Shown: positions 53,093 to 62,098, numbered from the stretch's first letter. The stretch is 64,000 nt of DNA from Candidatus Tokpelaia hoelldoblerii (GCA_002005325.1 CP017315.1:1178001-1242000); one strand, 5' to 3'. The notes: a model not told the origin generated them from the letters alone. Translations and numbers: made by a program.

Positions 53093-53359
53093 CTATGCCA
53101 GAAGCGCCTTCAAACGTTTGGACAGGCGCGAAACCTTGCGGGCAGCAGTGTTTTTATGAATAACACCCTTACCGACGGCGCGCATAACTTCCGGTTCAAC
53201 AACCTTGAAAGCAACCTGCGCTGCATCCTTGTCACCCTTGACAACGGCCTCTTCAAACTTACGGATAAATGTACGAACCCGTGAACGACGAGCCTTGTTG
53301 ACCTCTGTACGGGCAGCAATTTTACGCACTGCCTTTTTAGCCGAAGCTGTATTGGCCAT
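53093..53359 (-). CDS. rpsT: 30S ribosomal protein S20
   Basis: An 88-residue Lys/Arg-rich helical protein starting MANTASAKKAVRKIAAR, matching S20 throughout (RSRVRTFIRKFEEAV, HKNTAARKVSRLSKRLKAL). AGAGAGAGAAA lies upstream of the ATG. Has its own promoter and terminator. rpsT upstream of dnaA is usual in Rhizobiales. Confidence 0.97.
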   Translation of the reverse strand: MANTASAKKAVRKIAARTEVNKARRSRVRTFIRKFEEAVVKGDKDAAQVAFKVVEPEVMRAVGKGVIHKNTAARKVSRLSKRLKALLA

Positions 53360-53442
53360 GGATTTCTCTCTCTCTTTAAATCTGGCTGATGGCTGGCCGC
53401 CATCGACAAAATATGCAGCAAAATACTGCTTGACTGTGGCGG

Positions 53443-53471
53443 CTTATACCGGAATCACCGGCAAACGTCAA
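53443..53471 (-). promoter_or_regulatory. rpsT promoter
   Basis: TTGACG (53466-53471), exactly 17 bases, TATAAG (53443-53448) on the minus strand, about 85 bases before rpsT. Confidence 0.78.
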
Positions 53472-53480
53472 TGCTGTTTT

Positions 53481-53535
53481 ATGAATAATGCGTATAATAA
53501 ACTGCATTATGCGGTATTTTTTCCGCATTATTCAT
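53481..53535. repeat. Inverted repeat between rpsT and acnA
   Basis: ATGAATAATGCG (53481-53492) and CGCATTATTCAT (53524-53535) are perfect 12-base arms. A related GCATTATGCGG lies in the 31-base loop. It sits directly upstream of the rpsT promoter. Confidence 0.6.
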
Positions 53536-53543
53536 AATTCATA

Positions 53544-53582
53544 AACAGGGCGGAAAGCCAAAAATCCGCTTTCCGCCCTGTT
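53544..53582. terminator. Hairpin after acnA
   Basis: AACAGGGCGGAAAGC with GCTTTCCGCCCTGTT is a perfect 15-base stem, 12 bases after the acnA stop on the minus strand. The following T run is short (TTTAT), but stem strength and position suit a terminator. Confidence 0.65.
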
Positions 53583-53593
53583 CATTTCATTGA

Positions 53594-56278
53594 TTACAGC
53601 AAATGGCGCAACACATATTGCAGAATACCGCCATTGCGCAGGTAATCAAGCTCATCCAGCGTATCAACACGGCACAGAATCGGAATGTCTTTCACTGCGC
53701 CATCGGCAAAAGTGACTTTCGCCACTGTTTTCTGGCGCGGCTTGATGTCATTCAATCCCTCAATCGTCACCGTTTCATCGCCCTTGAAGCCCAGCGATTT
53801 CCAACTTTCGCCATCCTCAAAAACAAAAGGCACAATGCCCATGCCAACAAGGTTGGAACGGTGGATACGCTCAAACGACTGCGCAATCACCGCACGCACT
53901 CCCAGAAGGCTGGTGCCCTTGGCTGCCCAGTCACGGGATGAACCGTTACCATATTCAACGCCGGCAAACACCACCAGCGGCACACCGGCCTTTCTATACT
54001 GCATAGCGGCATCGTAGATCGATTCCTCCTGCGCGTCAGGATAGTGAATGGTATAACCGCCTTCGCGGCCGTTTTCACCCAGCATGAAATTGCGGATGCG
54101 GATATTGGCGAATGTGCCGCGCATCATCACTTCATGATTGCCGCGCCGTGTGCCGTACTGGTTGAAGTCCGCCGGTTTTACGCCATGATCCATCAGATAT
54201 TTGCCAGCCGGGGAATCAACCTTGATAGAACCGGCAGGCGAAATATGGTCAGTGGTGATTTTATCACCAAACAGGCCAAGAATCCGCGCATTCTCAATAT
54301 CAGCAACCGGAGCGGGTTTTTTCGGCATATTCTCGAAATAGGGCGGATTGCGCACATAGGTCGAGTTTCCATCCCAGGCGTAGGTTTCCCCTTCCGGCAC
54401 CTGCACAGCCTGCCAGTTTTCATCCCCCTTGAACACATCGGCATATTTTTCTGTAAACAGTTTACGGGTGACATTTTTCTCAATGAATTCCTGAATTTCT
54501 TTCGAGGTCGGCCAGATATCACGCAGATAAACCGGCTTGCCGTCCTTGCCTTCCCCCAGCGGCTCCCTGGTCAGATCCTTGCGTACGGTACCAGCCAGCG
54601 CATGTGCCACAACAAGCGGTGGCGAAGCCAGATAGTTCGCCTGCACATCCGGAGATACGCGGCCTTCAAAGTTACGGTTGCCGGAAAGAACAGCGGCGGC
54701 AATCAGCCCCTTGTCATTGACGGTTTTGGAAATTGCCGGCGGCAGCGGCCCCGAGTTGCCGATACAGGTGGTGCAACCAAAGCCCACCAGATTGAAGCCA
54801 AGAGCATCAAGGTCTTTCTGCAGCCCCGAGTTGGCAAGATATGCTTCCACCACCTGTGAACCGGGCGCAAGTGACGTTTTGACCCATGGCTTGCTCTTTA
54901 ACCCCCTGGCGACAGCATTGCGCGCCAACAGGCCGGCGGCAATCAAAACGCTGGGATTGGACGTGTTGGTGCAGGACGTGATAGCGGCAATCGCCACATC
55001 ACCATGGCCAAGGTCAAAATCCTCACCTTCAACAGCATAGCGTTTTTCCTGACCGGAGGTCTTTTTATATTCAGTTTCCAGCGCCCTGGTAAAACCATCG
55101 GCAACATCTTCAAGCGCCATACGGCCCTCGGGGCGTTTCGGCCCGGCCATCGAGGTTACAACATCACCAAGGTCCAGTTCAAGCACATCGGTAAATACCG
55201 GTTCAGCCTGCCCGGCCTCACGCCACATCCCCTGCGCGCGCGCGTAGGCTTCCACCAGTTTAATGCGGTGCTCGTCACGCCCTGTCATGGTCAGATAACG
55301 GACAGTTTCACCATCAACCGGGAAAAAGCCGCAGGTCGCGCCGTATTCCGGCCCCATATTGCCGATGGTTGCCCGGTCAGCCAGGGTCATATGGTCAAGA
55401 CCGGGGCCAAAAAACTCGACAAACTTGCCGACAACGCCCTTCTTGCGCAGCATCTGTGTTACAGTCAGCACCAGATCCGTTGCGGTTACGCCCTCTTTCA
55501 ACTTGCCCTTGAGGCGGAAACCGATCACTTCCGGCAGCAGCATGGAAACCGGCTGGCCGAGCATGGCGGCTTCAGCCTCAATACCGCCGACACCCCAGCC
55601 AAGCACACCAAGACCGTTGACCATCGTTGTGTGGGAATCCGTACCGACACAGGTATCGGGATAGGCGACCTGCCTGCCATCCTCCTCGCGTGTCCAGACA
55701 GTCTGGGCCAGATATTCAAGGTTGACCTGATGGCAGATACCGGTGCCGGGCGGCACAACGCGGAAACTGCGGAACGCCTGCTGTCCCCATTTCAGGAAGC
55801 GGTAGCGCTCGCCATTGCGCTGATATTCAAGCTCGACATTGTGTTTGAATGCCAGCGGATTGCCGAAATCGTCAACGATAACCGAGTGGTCAATCACCAG
55901 ATCAACCGGCACCAGCGGGTTGATTTTTTCCGGATCCCCGCCCAGATTCACCATGGCGTCGCGCATGGCGGCAAGGCCGACCACCGCCGGCACACCGGTA
56001 AAGTCCTGCATCAGAACACGCGCCGGACGATAAGCAATTTCCGCGCCGGCGCTGCCTTTATCCGTCAGCCATCTGGCGACATTTTCAATATCCTGTTTTT
56101 TGACCGAGCGGCCGTCTTCAAAACGCAGGAGATTCTCCAAAAGCACTTTCATTGAAAAAGGCAGGCGGGAAATGCCTTTAAGTCCGTTTTTTTCCGCCTC
56201 GGTCAAACTGTAATAAACATATTCCTTATTATCAACTTCAAGAATTTTGCGGCTTTTAAAGCTATCAATTTCCGACAT
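53594..56278 (-). CDS. acnA: Aconitate hydratase A
   Basis: TCA-cycle enzyme isomerising citrate and isocitrate with a [4Fe-4S] cluster. The 894 residues hold the cluster cysteines in ITSCTNTSNPSVL (about 437) and CTTCIGNSGPL (about 503-506), plus DSHTTMVNGLGVLGWGVGG and the C-terminal swivel domain with GVEYGNGSSRDWAAKG. Divergent from ccmABCDG, a common rhizobial neighbourhood. Confidence 0.97.
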   Translation of the reverse strand: MSEIDSFKSRKILEVDNKEYVYYSLTEAEKNGLKGISRLPFSMKVLLENLLRFEDGRSVKKQDIENVARWLTDKGSAGAEIAYRPARVLMQDFTGVPAVVGLAAMRDAMVNLGGDPEKINPLVPVDLVIDHSVIVDDFGNPLAFKHNVELEYQRNGERYRFLKWGQQAFRSFRVVPPGTGICHQVNLEYLAQTVWTREEDGRQVAYPDTCVGTDSHTTMVNGLGVLGWGVGGIEAEAAMLGQPVSMLLPEVIGFRLKGKLKEGVTATDLVLTVTQMLRKKGVVGKFVEFFGPGLDHMTLADRATIGNMGPEYGATCGFFPVDGETVRYLTMTGRDEHRIKLVEAYARAQGMWREAGQAEPVFTDVLELDLGDVVTSMAGPKRPEGRMALEDVADGFTRALETEYKKTSGQEKRYAVEGEDFDLGHGDVAIAAITSCTNTSNPSVLIAAGLLARNAVARGLKSKPWVKTSLAPGSQVVEAYLANSGLQKDLDALGFNLVGFGCTTCIGNSGPLPPAISKTVNDKGLIAAAVLSGNRNFEGRVSPDVQANYLASPPLVVAHALAGTVRKDLTREPLGEGKDGKPVYLRDIWPTSKEIQEFIEKNVTRKLFTEKYADVFKGDENWQAVQVPEGETYAWDGNSTYVRNPPYFENMPKKPAPVADIENARILGLFGDKITTDHISPAGSIKVDSPAGKYLMDHGVKPADFNQYGTRRGNHEVMMRGTFANIRIRNFMLGENGREGGYTIHYPDAQEESIYDAAMQYRKAGVPLVVFAGVEYGNGSSRDWAAKGTSLLGVRAVIAQSFERIHRSNLVGMGIVPFVFEDGESWKSLGFKGDETVTIEGLNDIKPRQKTVAKVTFADGAVKDIPILCRVDTLDELDYLRNGGILQYVLRHLL

Positions 56279-56319
56279 GACTGTTCGTCCTTACTACTGC
56301 GGCTGACGCCGGAACGGAC

Positions 56320-56350
56320 ATCACAGCACGTGTCAAAATTGTACTGTGAT
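56320..56350 (-). promoter_or_regulatory. Inverted repeat spanning a possible acnA -35
   Basis: ATCACAG (56320-56326) and CTGTGAT (56344-56350) flank 17 bases that contain CACGTG and, on the minus strand, TTGACA (56331-56336). It looks like an operator over a promoter, but no convincing -10 follows. Confidence 0.35.
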
Positions 56351-56475
56351 TGCGGGTGCAGTCATTTCCGCTTCCGTCCCAAAAAGAAATCTCCCAGACG
56401 GCAGATCTGGCATTCAGCCCAAAACTGTTTTCCACACCGACCGCTGGCATGGCTTGTCCTGTTATAATAACTTTT

Positions 56476-56490
56476 CTGGAACAGTTCCAG
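56476..56490. promoter_or_regulatory. Perfect palindrome upstream of ccmA
   Basis: CTGGAACAGTTCCAG is a 15-base palindrome with one central base, 80 bases before ccmA in the acnA-ccmA divergent gap (56279-56569). The regulator is unknown. Confidence 0.45.
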
Positions 56491-56569
56491 TATTGTTTTG
56501 ATAAAAAGCTGTCAAAATGGTTCGTAGTATCATAATTATAGGACGGGCACAGCCGGGCATGAGGGAAAT

Positions 56570-57178
56570 ATGCAGCTTACGGGTAAAAATCTGGCAGCAC
56601 AGCGCGGGAGCATGCTTCTGTTCTCGGCGCTTGACTTCCGCCTTTCCTCCGGCGAGCTTGCGACCATTACCGGCCCGAACGGCATTGGCAAATCGACCCT
56701 GCTGCGCATTCTTGCAGGCCAGGGCACAAAGGCGGCCGGAACAATTACCCTGCATGAGGGGGAAACAAACTTGCCGCTTGCCCCGTTCAGCCATTATCTT
56801 GGCGGCAAAAACGCCATGAAAGATACTTTGAGTGTCATGGAAAACCTGCAATTCTGGGCTTCATGGCTTGGCGCGCGACGCAAAGCAGCACACTCTGCCC
56901 TTGACGCTGTCCAGCTTGCGCATACGGGACACCTACCGTTCCGGGTGCTTTCCACCGGCCAGAAACAGCGCGTGGCCTTTGCCCGCCTGCTGCTGGCGCA
57001 ACGGCCTTTGTGGCTGCTTGACGAGCCGACTTCCGGCCTTGATGAGAAAGCCCGCATGCTGATGACGGAGTTGCTGCGCCAGCATCTCACATCCGGCGGC
57101 ATGATTGTCGCCGCCACGCATCTGCCGCTGGGATACAGGCCGGACAGCACGATCAACCTGCCGGAGTATGCGCCATGA
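56570..57178 (+). CDS. ccmA: Haem exporter ATP-binding subunit CcmA
   Basis: ABC ATPase of the CcmABCD haem-handling complex that releases holo-CcmE for cytochrome c maturation. Walker A GPNGIGKSTLL, signature LSTGQKQRVAFARLL and Walker B LWLLDEPTSGLD are present in 202 residues. GAGGGA precedes the ATG. Overlaps ccmB by 4 bases. Confidence 0.95.
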   Translation: MQLTGKNLAAQRGSMLLFSALDFRLSSGELATITGPNGIGKSTLLRILAGQGTKAAGTITLHEGETNLPLAPFSHYLGGKNAMKDTLSVMENLQFWASWLGARRKAAHSALDAVQLAHTGHLPFRVLSTGQKQRVAFARLLLAQRPLWLLDEPTSGLDEKARMLMTELLRQHLTSGGMIVAATHLPLGYRPDSTINLPEYAP

Positions 57179-57837
57179 TCTCTCTTTTTCTGCGTGATCT
57201 GCGTCTCGGCTTTCGTGCTGGCGACCGGCTGGCCGGCAGTCTTGTGTTTTTTCTCGCTGTTATCACCATCACACCCTTTGCGCTGGGGACGGAAAACGGC
57301 ATTCTTGCCCACACTGGCGCAGGCATGATATGGATTGCCGCCCTGCTCGCCATACTGCTCGGCCTTGAGCAATTATTTGCCAGCGACCATGCAGACGGCT
57401 CGCTGGAAATCATGGTGCGGGAAACCGATTTTCCGGCCCTTGCCGGCATGGTGGCCGTCAAATGTCTGGCGCACTGGGCAAGCCATGTTCTGCCGCTCAT
57501 TATCATCACCCCTCTGCTGGCGGTATTTCTGCAAATGGAGCCGGAGATGATTGGCGCAACGGCCCTGAGCCTCCTGCTTGGCACACCGGCGATCATCTTT
57601 ATCGGCGCCGCAGGAGCAGCACTGACAGTTTCCCTGCCGCGTGGCGGTGTTCTCACCGCGATTATCACGCTGCCGCTGGTGATTCCGGTGGTTATTTTCG
57701 GCGTCACCGCGATCCATGCTTTCCATACCGGACAAAACGCGGCACAACCGCTGCTTTTTCTGTCCGGTCTCAGTTTGTTTTTTGCTGTCATCGGCTCGGC
57801 AGCCGCCGCAGCGGCACTTAAATATATGGTGGAGTAG
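57175..57837 (+). CDS. ccmB: Haem exporter membrane subunit CcmB
   Basis: Six-helix permease partner of CcmA, 220 residues. The family pattern is seen in FLRDLRLGFRAGDRLAGSL, LGLEQLFASDHADGSLE and the long C-terminal hydrophobic run with TLPLVIPVVIFG. The start overlaps ccmA (ATGA) and the stop is 2 bases before ccmC. Confidence 0.94.
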   Translation: MISLFLRDLRLGFRAGDRLAGSLVFFLAVITITPFALGTENGILAHTGAGMIWIAALLAILLGLEQLFASDHADGSLEIMVRETDFPALAGMVAVKCLAHWASHVLPLIIITPLLAVFLQMEPEMIGATALSLLLGTPAIIFIGAAGAALTVSLPRGGVLTAIITLPLVIPVVIFGVTAIHAFHTGQNAAQPLLFLSGLSLFFAVIGSAAAAAALKYMVE

Positions 57838-57839
57838 AA

Positions 57840-58601
57840 ATGACGCGCAACAAAAAACCCCGCTGGCGCAACGCCATTCTAAAACAAGCAATACCGGCGC
57901 GCTTCATGCGCCTTTCCGCCTGTTTCCTTGCCCCGCTCTCCTTGCTGGCGCTGATTGCGCTTGTTGCAGGACTCTATCTCGCCTCTCACGTGCAGGGCGA
58001 CTATCAGCAAGGCATAACCGTCACCATCATGTTTATTCATGTGCCGCTCGCCTGGGCCGCCATGCTCTGCTACACGCTGATGTTTCCCGCTGCCATTATC
58101 GCGCTTGCCTGGCGCCAGCCGCTTGCCGATATTGCACTGAAAGCCGCCGCCCCTCTTGGCGCGACATTCACCGCACTGGCGCTGGTAACCGGTTCGCTAT
58201 GGGGCAAACCGACATGGGGCACCTTCTGGAGCTGGGACGGACGGCTTGTCTCCATGCTCATCCTGCTGCTTTTCTACCTTGCCATTATCATTGCCTCACG
58301 CGCCTTTGAAAATGAAAGATCATCCGCCATTGTCGCCGCCATCATCACACTTGTCGGCTTTATCAATATCCCGATTATCCGGTTTTCTGTCGAATGGTGG
58401 CACAGCCTGCACCAGAAATCCTCCTTCACCCGGGCAGGCTCGGCGATTCATTCCAGCTATCTTGCGCCGCTGGGCACCATGGCGCTGGCGATTGCGCTGA
58501 TTTTCGCGCTGTTTCAGCTGATGGCCATGCGCAATGAAATTGTGCGCAGGCAGATTATCGCCGCGCAATATAAAGCCGCACGCCAGGCAGGAAAGGGCTG
58601 A
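57840..58601 (+). CDS. ccmC: Haem-handling protein CcmC
   Basis: Inner-membrane protein that loads haem onto CcmE. The Trp-rich WWD signature WGKPTWGTFWSWDGRL (about 120-135) is flanked by conserved His residues in FIHVPLAW and VEWWHSLHQ. Six helices in 253 residues. Confidence 0.96.
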   Translation: MTRNKKPRWRNAILKQAIPARFMRLSACFLAPLSLLALIALVAGLYLASHVQGDYQQGITVTIMFIHVPLAWAAMLCYTLMFPAAIIALAWRQPLADIALKAAAPLGATFTALALVTGSLWGKPTWGTFWSWDGRLVSMLILLLFYLAIIIASRAFENERSSAIVAAIITLVGFINIPIIRFSVEWWHSLHQKSSFTRAGSAIHSSYLAPLGTMALAIALIFALFQLMAMRNEIVRRQIIAAQYKAARQAGKG

Positions 58602-58606
58602 AATCC

Positions 58607-58759
58607 ATGTCACACCTGACCTTTGTTCTGGCAAGTTATGGCGTGGCGGCGTTTGGCCTTGCTGCGGTTTTTATCTGGCTTCTTGCTGATGGCCACCGGC
58701 AGCGCACAGCGTTAAAACAGTTGCAAAACCACATCAAGCAGCAGGAACAGACAAAATGA
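58607..58759 (+). CDS. ccmD: Haem exporter protein CcmD
   Basis: A 50-residue single-helix protein (MSHLTFVLASYGVAAFGLAA, then VFIWLLADGHRQR) that binds CcmC and CcmE. The Tyr and the basic stretch after the helix are typical. It begins 5 bases after ccmC and its stop overlaps the ccmG start as ATGA. It is short and easily missed by gene finders. Confidence 0.92.
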   Translation: MSHLTFVLASYGVAAFGLAAVFIWLLADGHRQRTALKQLQNHIKQQEQTK

Positions 58760-59313
58760 CCGCTTCCCGCACCCCAGAACCGCGCCGTCTCAAATTGCTT
58801 GCACCATTGGCGGCCTTTGCCGGTTTTGTCATCTTTGCCATAACCGGCCTTTTCATGCAAAATTCCGATCTGCCTTCCGCTTTTATCGGCAGGCAAGCGC
58901 CGCAAACACCCCTGCCCGCACTGATGGATGGAGAGCAGGACTTCAACCCGCAGGATTTTCGCGGACGGGTGACACTTGTCAATTTCTGGGGGTCGTGGTG
59001 CCCGCCCTGCCGTGAGGAACATCCGGTCCTGATGCAGCTGGCGCGGGAAAAAACTTTTGACCTTGTCGGGGTGAATTATGCCGACCGCCGCACCAACGCC
59101 CTGCGTTTCCTAAGCAGCTTCGGCAATCCGTATAAAACAACCGGCCATGACCCGACCAGTAAAACAGCCATTGAATGGGGCGTTTACGGCCCGCCGGAAA
59201 CCTTTGTGCTCGGCAAAGACGGCACAGTGCTTTACCGCCACATCGGTGTATTGACCGGTGATGTTATCACCAGCACACTGCGCCCGATCATTGAAACAGC
59301 AAATGCACAATAG
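58756..59313 (+). CDS. ccmG: Thiol:disulfide interchange protein CcmG/DsbE
   Basis: Membrane-anchored periplasmic thioredoxin that reduces apocytochrome c cysteines before haem attachment. A single anchor helix (about 13-33) is followed by a thioredoxin fold with active site WCPPC (Cys82, Cys85), VNFWGSWCPPCREEHP and the cis-Pro region YGPPETFV. The ccmE, ccmF and ccmH genes are not in the window. Confidence 0.95.
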   Translation: MTASRTPEPRRLKLLAPLAAFAGFVIFAITGLFMQNSDLPSAFIGRQAPQTPLPALMDGEQDFNPQDFRGRVTLVNFWGSWCPPCREEHPVLMQLAREKTFDLVGVNYADRRTNALRFLSSFGNPYKTTGHDPTSKTAIEWGVYGPPETFVLGKDGTVLYRHIGVLTGDVITSTLRPIIETANAQ

Positions 59314-59322
59314 TCGGGTTAT

Positions 59323-60792
59323 TTAACGGGCGAATTTTTTCTCAAGCCGGGTGATAAACCATTGCGTCAGTTGCAGCCAGACGTCATCCTTTTCCGCCGC
59401 ATCTTCATAGCCATGCTCAAGGTTGGGATTGTCGTTGACTTCAATGACAAAAATGCCGTCATCCGTCTGTTTCAAATCCACGCCATAAAGCCCGTCACCA
59501 ATGCAGTTGGCCGCTTTCAGGCCGATATCGAGCACATCAGGCGGTGCGTCAGCAAGCGAAAAAGCCTTTGCCGCACCTTCACGCGGCGGTTTTCCGCCGC
59601 TATTGTGCTTGACAATCTGCCAATGATAACGCGCCATCATATACTGGCAGACAAACAGCGGTTTGCCGCCCAGCACGCCCACGCGCCAGTCAAAGGTGGT
59701 CGGCATATATTTCTGCGCCAGCAGAATATCACTGTCCTTGAGCCACAAAGTGACAAGCTCCCTGAACTCTTCCATGGTTGCAACCCGCTTCACCCCGCGT
59801 GAATAGGACGAATCGGGAATTTTCACCACCAGCGGAAAACTTAAAATATCAGCAATGCGGGGCAGATCATCCATACCGGAAATCATCAATGTTTCCGGTA
59901 CCGGCAGATTGTTGGCGCGCATCAGCTCATCCAGATACACCTTGTTGGTGCAGCGGATCATCGACACCGGATCATCAATCACCGGCATACCTTCCTGCAT
60001 GGCGCGGCGGGCAAAACGATAGGTGTGATTGGATATATCGGTGGTCTCACGGATGAAAAGAGCGTCATAATTGGCGAGTTTCGACAAATCCCTTGCGCTG
60101 ATCGGCTCCACCTCCACCCCGAGCCGCGCGGCAATGCGTGCCCAGTGTTTAAGCGAACTGACTGAAGTCGGCGGCAATTCCTCATTCGGGTCACACAAGG
60201 TGGCAAAGGTCCAGCGCGGCGGTTCCTTGGGCCGCGCCTCACGCCAGACACCCGTGCTGTAACGCTCCATCGCCTGATAAAAAGCCGCCTTGCCGGGCTT
60301 ATCCAGTTTTTGCCAATTGGCAAAGCCGATACGGGCGATTCGCGCTGACTTGCCGGGTTTAATCGCCACTTCCAGAGCGGGGGCGCGGTACCAGTCAAAC
60401 AGCAGCTTGGCAAATTTGTCAAACCGCGCATCTTCGGCAATGCCGAAGTAAACCCGCAAAAGCTCCGGCATTGTGCCGGCTTCATCGATAACAACCTTGT
60501 TCAGCATCGCTTCCAGTTCCGGAATGGAATTTTCGTAAAGGCGGCGCTCGGACAAATCAATAATTGTTTCGACAGACGGGATAATACGGTGGCCGCGCGC
60601 TTCCGCCAAAAGCGAGGCATAATAAGCACGGCTGCGATAGCGATAGACATGCGACAGATTGATAAGGCGCGGGCGCTCAGAGGCAAGCAAGGCCGGATGA
60701 GAAAGATAATCACGATGTGACAGCACCTTGCAGGGAACCGCCCTGTTATCGACATCAGAAACTTTTGCAGCCAGTATAACGGAACGTGCCAT
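59323..60792 (-). CDS. RimK-like ATP-grasp ligase with RLAN N-terminal domain
   Basis: Predicted carboxylate-amine ligase. The N-terminal part (about 1-190) matches the RimK-like ATP-grasp N-terminal (RLAN) type, with RLINLSHVYRYRSRAYYASL. The C-terminal ATP-grasp domain (about 270-489) has the nucleotide Lys in PLVVKIPDSSYSRGVK, FDWRVGVLGGKPLFV and the metal-binding GIFVIEVNDNPNLEHG. It starts 3 bases after the GNAT-C39 fusion gene, so the two act together. Family studies predict peptide or amino-acid ligation, but substrate and product are unknown. 489 residues. Confidence 0.88.
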   Translation of the reverse strand: MARSVILAAKVSDVDNRAVPCKVLSHRDYLSHPALLASERPRLINLSHVYRYRSRAYYASLLAEARGHRIIPSVETIIDLSERRLYENSIPELEAMLNKVVIDEAGTMPELLRVYFGIAEDARFDKFAKLLFDWYRAPALEVAIKPGKSARIARIGFANWQKLDKPGKAAFYQAMERYSTGVWREARPKEPPRWTFATLCDPNEELPPTSVSSLKHWARIAARLGVEVEPISARDLSKLANYDALFIRETTDISNHTYRFARRAMQEGMPVIDDPVSMIRCTNKVYLDELMRANNLPVPETLMISGMDDLPRIADILSFPLVVKIPDSSYSRGVKRVATMEEFRELVTLWLKDSDILLAQKYMPTTFDWRVGVLGGKPLFVCQYMMARYHWQIVKHNSGGKPPREGAAKAFSLADAPPDVLDIGLKAANCIGDGLYGVDLKQTDDGIFVIEVNDNPNLEHGYEDAAEKDDVWLQLTQWFITRLEKKFAR

Positions 60793-60795
60793 GGG

Positions 60796-61893
60796 TCAGT
60801 TTTTCTCCAGAACAACAGCCGCCCGCAAATTGTTTTTGCCATAGCGGGCAATTTGATCAAAAATTTCATAGTTCAAGGGAAGATTGGCCGTATCAGCGAT
60901 GGTTTCTCCTTCTTCTTCCTCAACCCATGGGTCATGGATCAATATGTGTCGCCCGTCATCACCATGGGCAAGAACCCAATGGGGAATTTTTTGCCCGAAT
61001 ATATGGTAGAAGCTGATAAGCACCAGCACCACCGCGCCCTGCGCGATGGCCGCACGGATATCATTGACCATGAAAGCACGGTTATTCACCGGAATTTCCA
61101 GCCGTTTTGCCTCATTGCGAAAGTCCGTCTGCGCCAATTCCATAACTTTACGCTTTTCCGGATCGCGCACCGAATTTAAAAACAAAAACGCATCATCGGA
61201 GACAAAAATTTCAGCCTTCAAACCGGCGCGGCGCGCTTCCACAGCCAGACCGAAAGGCTCACATCCGCCCATACCGGACAGCATAAACACCGTTGTGGCG
61301 TGTCGCCACAGGCGGATCTCCAGCACCGGCGTCATTTTTATGTCCGGCCTGAAATAGTGCAGCGCCATCATCAGGCAGGCCGCCCCGCAGGTAAAATCAG
61401 TGGTTTGCTGATAATAGGGCACCGCTGTTTCAACCGGCGTGTCTCCGCGCAGGATTTTTTCAAACCGCAGCGCATCAATGCGGTTTTCATAATATTTGAG
61501 ATATTTGCCAATCGGGCGGTAGTTAAAACGCTTGTAAAGCGCAATGGCGCGCTCGTTATCCTCGCGCACCTCCAGGCGCATAAAAACCCTCCCCTCGTCA
61601 AAGGCCACCCGTTCCGCCTCACGCAGCAGCAGGCTGCCCGCACCCGAACGGGCTGTCTCTTTCAAAACAGCAATGGAATAAAGCCGCGCCAGTGCTGTTT
61701 TCTGACGAAACAAAATAACCGCGTAGCCGACCAGTTCATCATCCTCCTCACGCTCGACAACGATAATGCGTGCCGTGGCACTGGCCATAAGGGAGCGAAA
61801 AGAGCGGCGTGAGATCTGATCAGACTCAAAAGAATGCTTTTCGATAAACAGCAATCGATCAATATCATCAACAGTTGCCGGTCGTATGAACAT
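60796..61893 (-). CDS. GNAT acetyltransferase fused to a C39-like cysteine peptidase
   Basis: A two-domain protein of 365 residues. Residues 1-150 are a GNAT N-acyltransferase (LARLYSIAVLKETARSGAGS with the acetyl-CoA loop, then EVREDNERAIALYKRFNY). Residues 155-365 are a papain-like domain of the C39 family: Cys169 in TDFTCGAACLMM, His305 in HWVLAHG and Asp321 in HDPW make a plausible triad. It has no membrane segment, so it is probably cytosolic. AGGTAAGG precedes the ATG. It forms an operon with the ATP-grasp ligase, suggesting acylation, ligation and cleavage of one peptide-like product. Confidence 0.88.
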   Translation of the reverse strand: MFIRPATVDDIDRLLFIEKHSFESDQISRRSFRSLMASATARIIVVEREEDDELVGYAVILFRQKTALARLYSIAVLKETARSGAGSLLLREAERVAFDEGRVFMRLEVREDNERAIALYKRFNYRPIGKYLKYYENRIDALRFEKILRGDTPVETAVPYYQQTTDFTCGAACLMMALHYFRPDIKMTPVLEIRLWRHATTVFMLSGMGGCEPFGLAVEARRAGLKAEIFVSDDAFLFLNSVRDPEKRKVMELAQTDFRNEAKRLEIPVNNRAFMVNDIRAAIAQGAVVLVLISFYHIFGQKIPHWVLAHGDDGRHILIHDPWVEEEEGETIADTANLPLNYEIFDQIARYGKNNLRAAVVLEKN

Positions 61894-62016
61894 AGCCTTA
61901 CCTCATCACTTTTTATTGAAATCCGGCCAGCGCCGCCGGTCTGCAACATCACAATCCTTATACAAATATGCCGCTGACGCTATCTTTCCAGAACACGCCG
62001 TCCTCCTTCGGCAGGA

Positions 62017-62098
62017 TTAACCATATATTCATTCTTGCGGCAGTGTTGCATCCGCATTATTGACTTGGAACCTTTCTTGTCATTTAACCATTTATTAA
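62017..62098 (+). promoter_or_regulatory. Two CtrA-type sites upstream of the transglutaminase-like gene
   Basis: TTAACCATTTATTAA (62084-62098) matches TTAA-N7-TTAA, the alphaproteobacterial CtrA box. TTAACCATATATTCA (62017-62031) is a one-mismatch copy. They precede the gene at 62160. The rest of 61894-62159 shows nothing certain. Confidence 0.5.

Noticed and set aside
56482..56498. LexA-like site (GTTC-N7-GTTT) upstream of ccmA
   Set aside because: The second half-site has a mismatch, and the first is explained by the palindrome at 56476-56490. The neighbouring genes are not SOS genes.
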